64,000 nt of DNA from Asterias rubens (GCF_902459465.1 NC_047068.1:16453195-16517194); one strand, 5' to 3'. Numbered from the stretch's first letter, positions 37,973-49,997 are shown. Notes: a model not told the origin generated them from the letters alone. Made by a program: numbers and translations.

Positions 37973-38148
37973 ACCCCCCGTGTACAGTACCGCCAGTTTG
38001 TATATTTGTAAATAGTTCATATATTTTGGTACAATTACCACACCAACTGTACCTTTTTGATCTGCAGTTGTAAATAACAAATTTGGTTATTTATCATGTT
38101 TTGAGGGCATTGGTATGATAGAAGCTGCCCTGTTTCATTCTTTTAAAA

Positions 38149-38154
38149 AATAAA
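38149..38154 (+). terminator. Candidate GID4 polyadenylation signal
   Basis: AATAAA lies 177 bp after the GID4 stop codon and is followed by a T-rich stretch (TTGTTTAAATGTTG, then TTTTGTTTTGG). Confidence 0.5.
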
Positions 38155-38330
38155 TGCAATATTGTTTAAATGTTGCTCGCCAGAAATTGAAACCAAAAAT
38201 TTTGTTTTGGTTTTGTTTAATTTTTATAAAGAGTTTAGGTAGTATACTCCATTGGTACTTGCCCAAAATTTGTTATGATTTTTATGAAATGTTTGTATTG
38301 GGTGTTCATTTATTCAAGTGAGGCAGACTG

Positions 38331-38545
38331 TGGCGTTTCGTGGCCGAGCGGTCAATCGCACCAGACCAAAACTCTGGTGTTTCTGATCGTCAGAGTGTGG
38401 GTTCAGGTCTTGGTCTTGACACTTGAGTCAATAAGCAAGACACTTAACCATTGTTGCTTCTTCCTTCGGATGGGACATAAAGCTGTTGATCCCATGTGAA
38501 AGAACCAAGTGCAATTATCTTTTAGAGAAGGGGGTTTAGCCATGA
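38331..38545 (+). mobile_element. tRNA-derived SINE copy
   Basis: The head has TCGTGGCCGAGCGGTCAATC (A-box) and GTGTGGGTTCAGGTCTTGG (B-box, one change), then CAAGACACTTAACCATTGTT and GGGACATAAAGCTGTTG. Confidence 0.7.
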
Positions 38546-39584
38546 CACCCCCACTTGTCATCTTGTGAACATTGTCTCTGTGCCACAATGTACACCCTCT
38601 TTGACCATGATAGGGCCTACCCTTTGCTTCTGCATGAAACATTTCTCAGATTGAACATCCATTTTTTTAAATCCCTTTCTCTGAAACCTCATGCCTTTAT
38701 GAAAGAAGGGAATCTTTTCTCAACATGTTATAAATTGAGCAGCTGCAGTGCTTTGTACCAGGAAGAATAATTCTCAAAAGGTACACCTTCCCTTTAACAC
38801 ATAAAGTGATAACAAGCATTCAATGTTTAAAGGAACATTACAGACTTGGTAAGAAATTTTTTTTCTAAGATCACAGATTTACATAAAACTTATACGGTCC
38901 AATGATGATGACAAGCCACTCTTGAAATATTTTTGTCTGAAAATAAAACCAATTTCCCGTTTGGAGTTTATCGCTCAATGAGTGTTTCATTCATTTTTTT
39001 TTATGGATGTCATAAAAAATATGTAATCGGTTTGTCACGATTTTCTTGTGACCCAGGTGGCTGATTGATTTCAAAACTTTCACAAGTTTGTCAGTTTATG
39101 AGTGTTTTACTCTGCCAAAAACCGTTTTGTTTGTTGGCAAAACCCAATTCTGTAATTTTCCCAAACCATTTGGAATCTTTCTGAGTAAATGAATCAATTA
39201 TTAGTTTTTCTTCCAATTTTCCCAAAGTAAGTTTTCCATTCAAATTTCCCCAACTAATACAAGTATTTGTGCAAGGTTCACGTGCAAATATCATGAAGAA
39301 GTGTAGAACATTCTAGGTTATGTTAAAGCATTTTGACAGTGTCTAATTAACTCAACAAAATAATTTGATAATTTTGGTTGATCCATAAGTACATGTATGA
39401 AGTGCAAATTAATCAGCTAACATATATTAAGTTTTAGGTAAACAATAAAACCATGACCTGATGAATTCTAAAAACTTTTAGGTTAGTAGCATAAAATTGT
39501 CCAAACCTGAGACTCAAACACTGGCCATTCAGTGTGTGGTTTATATAGCAATATTTATGCAACTTTGGAAGCTCCCTTATACCA

Positions 39585-39760
39585 GGGCCCAATTTTACAG
39601 AGCTGCTTAAGCACAACAAAATATGTTTAACAGAATAAGGTTACCAGCTAAACAAATGACCAAATGGACAATTTGGGACTGGTACCCTGCTCATTTCTGC
39701 TAAGTAGAAAGTTGTTAAGCAATTTGTTCTGCTTAAAAATCTCTATGAAATTAGACCCTG
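39585..39760. mobile_element. Palindromic MITE (GGGCCCAATTT family)
   Basis: The left end GGGCCCAATTTTACAGAG and the right end CTCTATGAAATTAGACCC are imperfect inverses. The interior has GCTTAAGCAC and GTTAAGCAATTTG motifs. Confidence 0.7.
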
Positions 39761-40596
39761 TTGTTAGTGATGTTGTAGCCTACACTTTTTTCCATATTGA
39801 ATTGAGTTTTACTAAAATTGATTTTGTTCCATTAATGAATTATTCAAGTTTGAACACTTAAATTGCATGAAAGATTGTGATTTCTTGTTTTCCTTGCCGA
39901 TAAATCTGTCGGTATCCGGTGGTTTTGATTAATAAGGCAACACAAGGCTCAAGTTGTCAGGAATTTTGTTAAAAGATCCGGAAATAACACATGTAGTTTC
40001 AAAGGGGATACATCAAATCAAATCAAATCAAATCAATCAACATTTATTTACATACAAACACAATATACAAATACAAACAAAAGGATTTTACAAGACCGCA
40101 AACTGTATGGAGGCATGGCCCATTAAAGCAAAGCTTGTAGGCTGGGATGTCTTTTACAAAACAACGGATACGCATTCTGCAGGGCTTGAGTTTGGGAAGA
40201 AATCTACAAAACCGAATAGCTTGTTCAAAAGGTTTAATGTCCTAGAATTGCTCTAACAAGACCAGAACAGTTGAAGATGCATACTGTTTTTAATTAAACA
40301 AACACTATGACATACGGTATAAGAAAAAGTTATCTCATTTGTCTTTATGGATAGACATACTTCATTACTCAATAGAATTGAAAGGTGTTTATTAGACTCA
40401 AAGTCAACATTTGAACATAACTTGTTTCTGTTTAAGATAGCAAACGCTGGTTTTATTATTCAATTGATAAACACAAGAATAAAGCTGTCGATTTCACCAA
40501 ACTCATCCTAATTTAGGATTAATCTTAGCACTTAGGACGAGTCCCAGTCTTGCCCTGTAACATGTAAACATTAAGCTGGATTGTCCATTGTCAAGT

Positions 40597-40987
40597 TTAA
40601 AGGAACATGTTGACTCTGATCAGTCGAGTTGGTCTTTAAAAAAGCGTTTGAAGCCATTTGTTATGAAATGCAAAAGGTTAGATAGATATTTTTAAAGTAG
40701 AATAGAATGATCCACAAAAACATGCCTCGAAATTGCACGGTGGTCTTTTTACGGCGCGACGAAACACGGTCGGCCATTTTGCGGAGTCAAAATTTTGACT
40801 CCATAAAATGGTCGACCGTGTTAGTTTGCGACGTAAAAGGAAAATCGTTCAATTTGGAGTGATACTTGTGTGGATCATTATATTCTACCTTTAAAATATC
40901 TATCCAACACTTTGCATTTCATAACAGACGGTTTCCATCGCTTTTCAAAGACCAACTCGACTGATCAAAGGCAAAGTGTTCCTTTAA
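40597..40987. mobile_element. Long foldback MITE with TTAA edges
   Basis: TTAAAGGAACATGTTGACTC... and ...AAAGTGTTCCTTTAA bound it. Inner arms GATCAGTCGAGTTGGTCTTT and AAAGACCAACTCGACTGATC are exact inverses. Further nested arms surround GAGTCAAAATTTTGACTC, which is itself a perfect palindrome. The whole element can fold into one long hairpin. Confidence 0.85.
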
Positions 40988-41462
40988 GCCCTGCATTATG
41001 TACTGTTTTAAAATGGCTTGGATGACAAAAGTTAAAAACAAGTATTTCTGAAGAATGAATTAATAGCCTAATTAACAAAACATTTAGCAATTCAGAGTTT
41101 GAGGGCTGGGCAGTTTGTAACTGTTTATTAGTGTGTTGTTGAGGGTGAACTTTTGATGCTGTATGCAAGATGTACTTGTAATTGAAGGAACGAAATGTAC
41201 ACCTTCTAATTGTTGTATAAATCACAAATAAACTTTATACATTGTATTTGATTGTGTTCATTGCAAAAAGATAATTGTACAGTAGAAAATAAAACCATAT
41301 TTTATATGAAAAGTGTAACCAATTTGAAACATTTGTTTTATTACATGAGTGTCTCTGAGTATGTTGAATATTTTTTGTAATGTTACAAAGTATCAGTTTT
41401 AGCCAGATGAAAATTCCTGATTTTTTATAAAGTGGTTTTATAATAAGAAATGGATAATAAAT

Positions 41463-41620
41463 GACAGGCCTGATACTTCATGAAGGCAACAAAGGTGATT
41501 GCCTCCATGCCCCACTGGTCATTGCATTGGTGCCCTTGAAAAGCTACAATTGACTCGAAGGGTGCCTTTTACACAGGAGAAAATGCCTTGGTGCCCTTGC
41601 CCTTTTGAACAACGAAGCAT
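41463..41620. repeat. Interspersed repeat upstream of SMDT1
   Basis: AAGGCAACAAAGGTGATTGC, GTGCCCTTGAAAAGCTACAA and AATGCCTTGGTGCCCTTGCC match the 36.4-36.6 kb repeat. C runs at 41771-41790 and 41811-41818 follow. Confidence 0.6.
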
Positions 41621-41860
41621 ATTCGCCTGAAAAATGTCTTAAAATTAGTCACTTCTTTAAAAGAAAAGCTGTACTTGAACTTCATGTGTTAAAACCAATC
41701 ACTCGAAATAGTAACAAATCGAATTCATGTTAATAAAATTAATAAAATGTGAGAAATTAAACTGTAAACAAAGAATACCCCCCCCCCCCCTCACAACTGG
41801 TCGCGGCCCTCCCCCCCCGACCCCAACGGGCCCCCGCCCCGCCTACACCGTACAAACAAG

Positions 41861-43962
41861 ATGGCGACTCTGGGCAGAATTGTGACGGGTATTCTCCGCA
41901 AAGAAACGGCCCGAAATGTATGCAAAAATCAGGTAAACCTAGCAGGATCTGTTGGATACTGTTGTTAAAATGTTAACGTGCATATTCTGGTAGCTAGTAG
42001 TTAATGCCTGCCAAGGCAAACTGCTGTATTTTGTGATGTTTTTTTTTTGTGAAGTGAAATATTTCCGCCTATGTAATTTATCATATACATTGTATGCACT
42101 GTGTGCACAGAGTGTCGCTGTCATGACACTGACACTGACAGTCGTGCACACTGTCGGCCGAGCGATCCCCTCCCCTCCCTGTGATGGCGGGCGGTGGTGT
42201 ACTTTCTTTGTTTTAAATGTGACATATTATGTCTGTGAGTAGGACACTTAAAATTTGTGTTTTAAACCTGATTTCCATACAAAATTACCACATAAAACAT
42301 AGCAATAAAAAAAAGTAGACAGTGAGTGGTCGCCATACAGTACACATTAAATTCAGACAAGATAGGTCCCGCTCCCGTATTTGTGTGTGGCTCTGTGTGA
42401 GTGCATGGAGGAATAAGTTTATTCCTCCATGGTGAGTATTTAAAGTTAAAATGGTTTAACCCAGCAGTTGGAAATAAAAATTGGTGTCACTCTCTATGCA
42501 GCAAATGATGTTCTCAATGGTTGTACAAGAAGACTGTTCACATTTTTCTTATATTATAAGTTATATTCCAATAACCCGAGACACGCTGATCGATTTTGTG
42601 CAGTGTGATAGGGGATTTGTTACAAGATCGATTATTGGTTCACCTTGTTGATGCCCAGATTGACGGAGGAAATATTACTCCGATCAGAATGATTGTCTCA
42701 TCAGATTAAAGTTTAACTCAATGCAAACAACATTTTTTGTTACTTAAGGGGGCCCTAGATGCGGCCTTTTTAAAGTCTGCTAGGAAATTAGTTTTTCTGT
42801 TTCTCACACGAAACGGTACGAAACCACAAATTTTGAACAAAAAATTGATGGAGGAAAAATAATTGTATTCTTCAAAAAAGAGAGACTATCTTGTTTTTTA
42901 TATGTAAAAGGGGATGTATTCATCGTTCTTTTTCTGCAAACAACAATTTCATACAGTAAAGGAATTGGGAGTTATGACAAAACAAGGAGTGTATTCCCCC
43001 AGAACTTTGTATGTTTGGACACAGTCATCATACCTTTTTGCAAAATTTATTAGCATATTATTTAACAGTGCTATGTTTACCATTATGTTTTAACTAAATT
43101 AAATTGTGTGACTTTATAATGTTTTTGGAAATTGAAATAATTATAATGTTTTTAGCTGAGTACATGTATGCACATCATGTTAGTTATCTTTCAATTTGGA
43201 AAGACAGTCATTTTCAAGTTAAACTATCACTTTGGTCATGTTATTGTTAGTTTCAAATGTACAGTTAAAGACAGTGGACACTATTGGTAGTTGGTGTATC
43301 TCAACATATGCATTAAATATGTGAAAATTTGAGCTCAATCGGTTGTCGAAGTTGCGAGATAGTAATGAAAAAAAAAACACCCAAGTTGTGTGCTTTCTGA
43401 TGCTTGATTTTGAGACCTCAAATTCTAAACTTGAAGTCTCGAAATCAAATTCGTGGAAAATTACTTCTTTCTCGAAAACTACGTCACTTCAGAGGGAGCT
43501 GCTTCACACATTGTTTTATACCATCAACCTCGCCCCTTTATTCGAATCAAGAAAGGTTATATGATGATAATTATTTCGAGTAATTACCAATAGTGTCCAC
43601 TGCCTTTAAGTGTACATTTGTAACCAATCTACACCTGAGTGTAGAATTGTAAAAATAATCTACACTTTCATCAATTTGAGCTTGAGTCACAGAAATAGTT
43701 TAAATGTAAGTAATCACCTTTTTGCGTCACTTCCATTGTGCTTTTTCATCAGCAGCTTCTAGCAAGGACCCAACAAGTTCGATGCAAGACTACCACCGCG
43801 ACTGGTGCTCTTTTAGCCAAACCAACAACAATCAATCTGGGCTTGTCTAAGATTGTCCTGGTCACTGTTCCATTCCTGTACCTGGGGGCAACTATCAGCA
43901 AAGAAGGAGCTGCCTTTTTGGAAGAAAATGACATCTTTATCCCGGATGATGATGACGACTAA
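41861..43962 (+). CDS. SMDT1: Essential MCU regulator (EMRE), mitochondrial
   Basis: EMRE is a single-pass inner-membrane protein that holds the calcium uniporter pore MCU open and links it to MICU1. Exon 1 is 41861-41932; exon 2 is 43753-43962 (TAA). The product is 93 residues, against 107 in human. Residues 1-36 form a basic mitochondrial presequence. TGALLAKP (41-48) matches the family's SGA.L.KP motif. A transmembrane helix spans about 55-73 (SKIVLVTVPFLYLGATIS) and includes the G69xxxS73 motif that contacts MCU. A conserved FLEENDIF segment follows, and the C-terminus is a run of five Asp, the acidic tail that binds MICU1. The acceptor is a tandem CAGCAG, so one Gln may be optional. The start codon lies in AAGATGGCGAC, a YY1-like element common at promoters of nuclear mitochondrial genes. 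Confidence 0.95.
43265..43609. mobile_element. TTAA-flanked MITE in the SMDT1 intron
   Basis: TTAAAGACAGTGGACACTAT starts it and TTACCAATAGTGTCCACTGC plus TTTAA ends it. The interior matches 24684-25070, with a ~40-bp deletion near the left end. Confidence 0.85.
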
Positions 43963-44203
43963 ACTTTGAGAATTAGGTGAGGAGAAAAAGAAAATCATCA
44001 GCAAAGGAACAGTACCTGTTTTAGTTTACAGCAATCTCGACACCCTATTTCAACTTCCTAGCTAAACATGGTTGTATATATAAAATCCTTCCATGCCTAT
44101 AATATTTGGTTTCATCAATCATTTGCAGTCTGTTCATCTGTAACAAGGAAGGAAACACGGGCTCCGAAATTTGCTGCAGTTCCCATTGCAAAGTTTCAAT
44201 ACA

Positions 44204-44209
44204 AATAAA
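44204..44209 (+). terminator. Candidate SMDT1 polyadenylation signal
   Basis: AATAAA lies 242 bp after the stop codon. A repeat fragment of the CCTTGCCCTCTC family begins right after it. Confidence 0.4.
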
Positions 44210-44280
44210 CATTTTCCTCATAGAGTGCCCCTTGAGGAAAATTGCCATGCCCCTTCATGAGTGAAGTTCAAGGCCTGGAA

Positions 44281-44640
44281 GAATGCCTTTTGGTGTTGGT
44301 CTCGGACTGTCTGGTCTCCCCCTCGGACTGTCAGTCTTGGTCTTAGTTTTGGACTTTGTCTTGGAGTGTCGGTTTGGTCTTGGTCTTAGTCTAGGTCTGT
44401 GACGGCCTTGGTTTTGGTCTCGGACTGTCTGGTCTCCATCTGTACATGTAGGTGTTGGTCTTAGTTTTGAACTTGGTCTTGGGAGGGTCGGTCTTAGTTT
44501 TTGTCCTGGACTGTCTGGTCAAGGTCTTGGTCTGTCGGTCTAAAGTCTAAGTTTTGGACTTGCTCAGAGTGTTGCTCTTGGTCTTGGTCTCAGACAGCCT
44601 TGGACTGGGTTTCGGACTGTCTGGTCTTGGGACCTTTCAC
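44281..44640. repeat. Low-complexity GGTCTTGGTCTCGGACTGTC repeat
   Basis: Degenerate short units built from GGTCTTGGTCT and GGACTGTCTGGTC recur for about 360 bp, with no fixed period. It ends in a small tandem copy of CACTTTCACATAAAACTTTAA. Confidence 0.8.
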
Positions 44641-46077
44641 ATAAAACTTTAAATAACACACTTTCACATAAAACTTTAAACAACATACTTTTCAATTAAC
44701 TTGTTTTATTTTTGTTTGTTTCATATCTTTCAGAACCTGCTTCAAATTTACCTGTTAATCATGCTCAACTGCTAGTACTACAAACAACTTTCCTCCCTGA
44801 TGGCAGTCTGACAGAGTTTGACATCACAGACATTTAGAGGTTTTAATCTTAAGCTGATCCTTGTCTACAGAGATCGTTTATTTTGTGTATAGACCACTTA
44901 CATATGATGTCACAAGCTCAAAACGCGCCCTCACTGAGGTCAATGGAAGACCTATCATTGCGTGAGAGGTGTGCGTGGTGCGTGCACGCGCTCGCATTTC
45001 CATTGTTTGACCTCAGTCAAGGCGGCGTATGCAAGGGGTTTGTAGAGTAGTTATATTTTAAGTATAGCAGGTCTCAGGTGATGGATAGATTTGTTACATT
45101 GTATTGTGCAATTTAAATGGTCAGCCGTTGATTTCACCAAACTCTTCATAACTAAGGATTAATCTTAGGACTTGGGACGGGACGAGTTCAGTTCTGTATG
45201 CATTGACGTTAGGACGCACTGAACCAATCCTAAGTTAGGACGAATCACTCGTCCTAACTCGAGATAGGATAAAGCCTAGCGTTTCGTGAAATCGGCTGCA
45301 GGTCTAGAAGTACATTATTTGAGTTGGACTCCTTAGGCCGGTTACTTCAGTCTTGAAAAGGGTTTACCCTTAAATTGTTCAGCGACTAGCCAGCAGGACC
45401 AGTTTGCTTTACATTTCACTGGTCCCTGGTCCCTGAGCTTTTTCACTTGTCCATACTGTTTAAGTATTACTAACTGAGCAACTAAAACACTTCATACTCA
45501 CTTCAATTGTCACATAAATAGTATCAAAATCTTCAGTCGTAGATGCACATCAGTTTGTACTAATTTAAATTTTTAATCGGTATTATTCCATGATTCCATT
45601 CAAACTTTGAAAAAAATGAATCGGTCTATTGTGTTTAAAGTTAGCGATAGAACATCATTTGTTTTTCTTAATTATATGAGAAATAGTAATTTAATATTTA
45701 AGGTTTTGTTTTGTAATGATAGCTGTAAAAGTTGTTTCACTTAAGTTCGCTAAAAGGGGCTGTGTCGTCATGATCAGAGCCTGCTTGTGGCTTGGAATGG
45801 AAACATGAACTCTCACTCAGTTACTACATGCATGCGGGCTGACTGAAAAATCATAAATAAAAGCTGTAAAGGCGCTGTCATTATTGCAGGCTTGTGGTGT
45901 GACTTGGAGAGAGTTCACCATTCAATGTCTGGTTTGCTGTGATCGAGACGATACAGCCTCTTAAAGATAATGATTTTAATATTAATTTGATAAATTTCAG
46001 TTCTGAACAAATCGGTTTTTCTTCAAATTGTTCAAGATCTTTATAACATATTCTTATATTATTAGCACATTTCACAA

Positions 46078-46365
46078 TAACTGTATCAATGCACTTTACA
46101 ATAGTGCCCTGGGCATAGGGCCAACAACATCTCTTTAATGTTTCTCAGCTCCCTTGGGAGTATACAGCCCCGAGCTGTCATGGTGCTCCGAAGGCTTTTA
46201 CATACACAATATCAACCTCTACCCTAGCAGGTACCCATTTATACCCCTTGGTGAAGAGAAGCAATTATAGTAAAGTATCTTGCTCAAGGACACAAGTGTC
46301 AACCACCAGAACTTGAATTTGATGCTCTTTTAAAACCCCATTGGCCATGACACTCTACAAATCTT
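46078..46365 (-). mobile_element. tRNA-derived SINE, reverse copy
   Basis: On the minus strand it has GTGTCCTTGAGCAAG, GGTATAAATGGGTACCTGC, GGCTGTATACTCCCAAGG and GCCCAGGGCACTATTGTAAA, collinear with the 28.7-28.97 kb copy. Its tRNA-like head has lost the B box. Confidence 0.65.
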
Positions 46366-46574
46366 TGTACTTTCTCTTTTGTCCACAAGAGTTAAGAAGG
46401 AAAACAAATTAAGTTCATTCAAATTATTATCGGATTGTTTTGATTGCACACTTATTTAAAACCATGTACTGATTATTATTTACTTGGTGAAGGTTATTAT
46501 TTGTTTTTTTTACACTAATACACCGATGTGTATAAGCACTGCATACTGAGTTCTGTGAACAAATATCACAAGCA

Positions 46575-46665
46575 TTTTACTCCAGTGGGATTCGAACCTC
46601 ACGACCTTTTCAATTCTGGAGCAGATGTCTTACCAACTAGACCACAGCGATTGCCTGATAACCAT
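46575..46665 (-). mobile_element. Second tRNA-derived SINE family, head region
   Basis: On the minus strand, TGTGGTCTAGTTGGTAAGAC (A-box) and GTGAGGTTCGAATCCCACTG (B-box) lie 30 bp apart. Acceptor arms do not pair, so it is a SINE head and not a tRNA gene. Confidence 0.5.
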
Positions 46666-47499
46666 GGGTACAAATCAAATAATTCTTTATCCCTGATGTA
46701 AATAATAACATCGGAGACGGTTGTACATGAAGTAAGTTTATGTAGATGTCTTTTTTGTTGAGTTTCTTGCTGAATAATATGAAGAAAATGAAATATATCA
46801 CGGGTGTGAACGGAGTCAATTCATTACAGTTCTCTACAATCTTAATCTGACAAAATACTTAAAAACCTGGGGTAATTAGTACAGTACCAGAAAACACGTA
46901 AGAAACACCTGGAGTTTGTTTTATATTTTATTTATTGATTACGTTTTTGTCTCTTTGTAGGGGCGGGGGAGGAGGTGTTTGTAATGTAGCCTACTTGTTT
47001 TGTAATACTAGACCACTGGCCCGCCGCCTGTGAAGTTAGCACTGGGGTCTAGGTCATTTGGTGCCTGACCCATTTCTGGTCAGTATGGCCCAGATTCGGT
47101 GCCTAAATTACACGGAAATGAGTCAAACTCGGGCAGCTGAGGTACAGAGAAATTAAAACTTTGTGGATTAGTTCAATATATCTCCCAATACACCTCCCAT
47201 TGGTTTTGCTAAAATCAACTACTGCCCCCCCCCCCGCCCGCCCCCTGGATCCAGGACACACCGAAATGACTGGCACGTTTCATTATTCAATGGGGGTGTT
47301 CATTTAGGGTTGAAACACCTCGAAGCTCCTTCTTCCCTAATGCTTGCTCAAAAACTCTCCAAAACAGTTTCAAAATCTACTGTTAGCTAAACTATCAAAT
47401 TTTATAACATATAAATGTTTACGATTAATTCTATATCGTCCATTCATTACGTCTTTGCTTTGGTATCACCATTACCATAACAGCTTGTCCAGGGGACGT

Positions 47500-47658
47500 T
47501 CATGATATGCAAATTACCCACGTGGAGTGCGTGGGTGACCTTTTGCCCTCTTGCCCTCTTGCAAGACAAAATGGCTGAGGGCTCAAGAATTTTCTCTCAT
47601 GTTTCTTCCACAATTTACATGTAATTAAGTCGACACAATAACTACAACAATGAAAGAG
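47500..47658 (+). promoter_or_regulatory. Candidate promoter and first exon
   Basis: An octamer ATGCAAAT (47507-47514) and an E-box CACGTG (47519-47524) precede AAAATGGCTGAGG, a YY1-like start context at 47571 that opens a 17-codon frame. A second ATG at 47650 runs straight into a consensus donor (ATGAAAGAG then GTGAGT, 47659). No downstream exon could be matched in phase, so this may be a non-coding first exon or chance. Confidence 0.3.
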
Positions 47659-48710
47659 GTGAGTAGAGTACGCTTTATAGCATTCGTAGAGTACTTCTTT
47701 CGTTTCATAATGAATTTCTGAAACGGTAAAAATGAGGCAAACAATAGACCTTGCCGTTCGACACGGCGGCAGTTTCGAAATACACACGTTGCCGACATGC
47801 CACATGTTTAGCATTTGCTATAAAGGATGTAAAGGAAATTTAATATTTTTGTATTATTCTTAAACTTCATTGCAAACAGGTTAGAAGCTTGGAAACATGT
47901 CTGTATCCTACCAACAGTTATTTAATTTAACTTACTCAAATGAGATAATTATAGGCCCTACTTTTTGTAAAAATTCAGTGGAATTATTGGAGTATTTTAA
48001 GGGCGGATAAATTGGTGGCGACGTGCGGAAAATTATCCCAATTTCATTCGTTGTACTGTGGGGGTGCTATATTGCTTCCATTACTTGTTTAATGTTTAAA
48101 GGGTTTTTTCTTGATTTTCCAAATTGAATTTTGAAGACAACGTTACCAGTCTTACCCCCACCCAACATGATAGCCTCATAAAAAGCGAATGGAGTTGAAA
48201 GTCTCACCTCCTTAATATGACTAGCCAACAGAGGGGAGGGTGCCATAATTTTTGCACTTTTTTGCTTTTCCGCAAAATAGAGATTGCGCACCGCGATTCC
48301 TGTGCGACCAGGCGAGTTCATGACAAACTTCGGAGGTACAAGTACTAAAAGCAAACTTTAATAAACTGAAATTGACCAATGAACTTGAATAAGTAGTGCC
48401 TTATAAACCAAGTGTAGGCTACAAGTTGCCAACAATCAATCATGATCACACAACAAGCAGATGCTTTGTTTTTATTTTATGGTGTTTTTTTGTGTGTTTC
48501 TATTTTGGGGCGGACTTTTTTTAAGGTTTTTTTTTAGGGGGGGGAGACTTTTTTAGGGGGGACTATGCGGGCTGCGGATGTTTTATTTTGTTGTTATGGT
48601 TTTGTTGTGTGTTTCTATTTTTGGGGCGGATATTTAATTTTTTTGTTTTTTTAGGAGACATACTTTTTGGGGGAGGAGTTGGGGGAGGGGAGAGCGTCTC
48701 CCCCCCCCCA
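47659..48710. other. Non-coding interval with a MITE arm and a G/T-rich duplication
   Basis: Bases 48000-48043 match an arm of the GGCGCC MITE family (GCGGAAAATTATCC). Bases 48485-48660 hold two copies of a segment with GTGTGTTTCTATTTT and GGGGCGGA. A 95-codon minus-strand frame (48354-48067) resembles nothing I know and lacks splice or promoter context. Confidence 0.5.
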
Positions 48711-49870
48711 AATTTTGCCTGAAAATGCATCGAGGTATAGCCTCGTGTGTTTATCAAATTTTGCTTTTATTTCGCCTAAAAATGCAGTAAATGCAACAAA
48801 TACCTAGTGTGTTAATGTAATCGCAAATGCAACTGCAAATGCTTTGCGTATTAATACAAAATTTTGCTAAAATTGCGCAGCGTTATCTAATTTTGCTAGA
48901 ATTTTGCCCCAAAGTGCACCAAGGCTTAGCCGTGCATATTGTCCAGTACTGTTCCCTAAAATGCAGAGGGCGTTTTTATCAAATTTTTCCCGAAAATGCA
49001 ACGAGGCATAGCCTTGTGCGTTTATCAATTTTTGCAAAAAAATTTCAGATTTTGCTGCGTATATCAAATTTTGCTAAAATTTCGCCAAAAAGTGCAACAA
49101 GGCTTAGCCTTGCGTATTTATCAAATTTTGCTGCATATTTATAAAATTTTGCTCAATTTTTTTTCCCGAAAATGCAGCAAAGCTTTCCCTATAGCTTTTT
49201 CTGTTTATCCATTGTTGCTCAAGTTTTGCTCAAAACATGTTTGCCTGAAAATGTGTACAATGCTTATGGTTTCATCAAATTTTGCCTGTAAATGTGTACC
49301 ATCAGGCTATTTGCCTTGTGATTTTGTCAAATTTTGCCTGAAGGTGGCTTTCTCAAAAAGAAATTCTGAAAATTTTTACCAGTCTATATAATATAGCCTT
49401 ATGGTTTTATAAAATTTTGCCTGAAAATGTGTACAAGGCTGTATCAAATATAGCTTGGAAAATTTTGCTTGAAAATTTTTAAAAGCCCTTGGGGTTTTAT
49501 CACACTTTGCATGAAACTGTGGCTTTATCAAGTTTTGTCTGAAAATGTGTGCTTGAAAATGTGCCTTATTGTTTAATCAAATTTGGCCTTAAAATGTGGT
49601 TTTATCAAATTTGGCCTTAAAATGTGGTTTTATCAAATTTTGTATGAAAATAAGGCTATAATTAAGCCTTGTGGTTTTATCAAATTTTGCCTTAAAATGT
49701 GGCTTTATCAAATTTTGCCTGAAAATGTGTGTAAGGCTATATATAGCCTTATTGTTTTATCAAATTTTGTCTGAAAATGTGGTTTTATCAAACTTTGACT
49801 GAAAATGTGTACAAGGCTATGTCAATTAAAGCTTGAAAACTGTTGCTTGAAAATGTGTACAAGGCTATAG
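48711..49870. repeat. Satellite array A, diverged copies of the dyad satellite
   Basis: The repeating core TATCAAATTTTGCCTGAAAA is followed by TGTGTACAAGGCTATA and TAGCCTTGTGGTTT. Copies are much more diverged than in array B (52.25-54.36 kb), especially toward the left, where units read GCAACAAGGCTTAGCCTTG. Confidence 0.85.
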
Positions 49871-49997
49871 GGGTTTCTTTCCAGTTTTAATCATAACAGC
49901 AACAGGATTTGCACTTTTACCAGAAATTTACCACTTGCATAACAAATCTGTTAACTTGACCTTTCAGGGCTATAGTATTCTGAAATCAACTTTGATT

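Larger units (their letters stand above)
44641..47499. other. Non-coding interval after SMDT1
   Basis: I see no supported gene. The interval contains a foldback-like segment near 45.13-45.30 kb (GACTTGGGACG and GTTAGGACG motifs), two SINE-type copies (46078-46365 and 46588-46665) and C runs near 47.22 kb. Confidence 0.6.

Noticed and set aside
46575-46665. Functional tRNA gene on the minus strand
   Set aside because: A and B boxes are present, but the acceptor stem is absent. It fits a SINE head better.
48067-48354. 95-codon frame on the minus strand
   Set aside because: No family match, next to a MITE arm, and no promoter or splice context.
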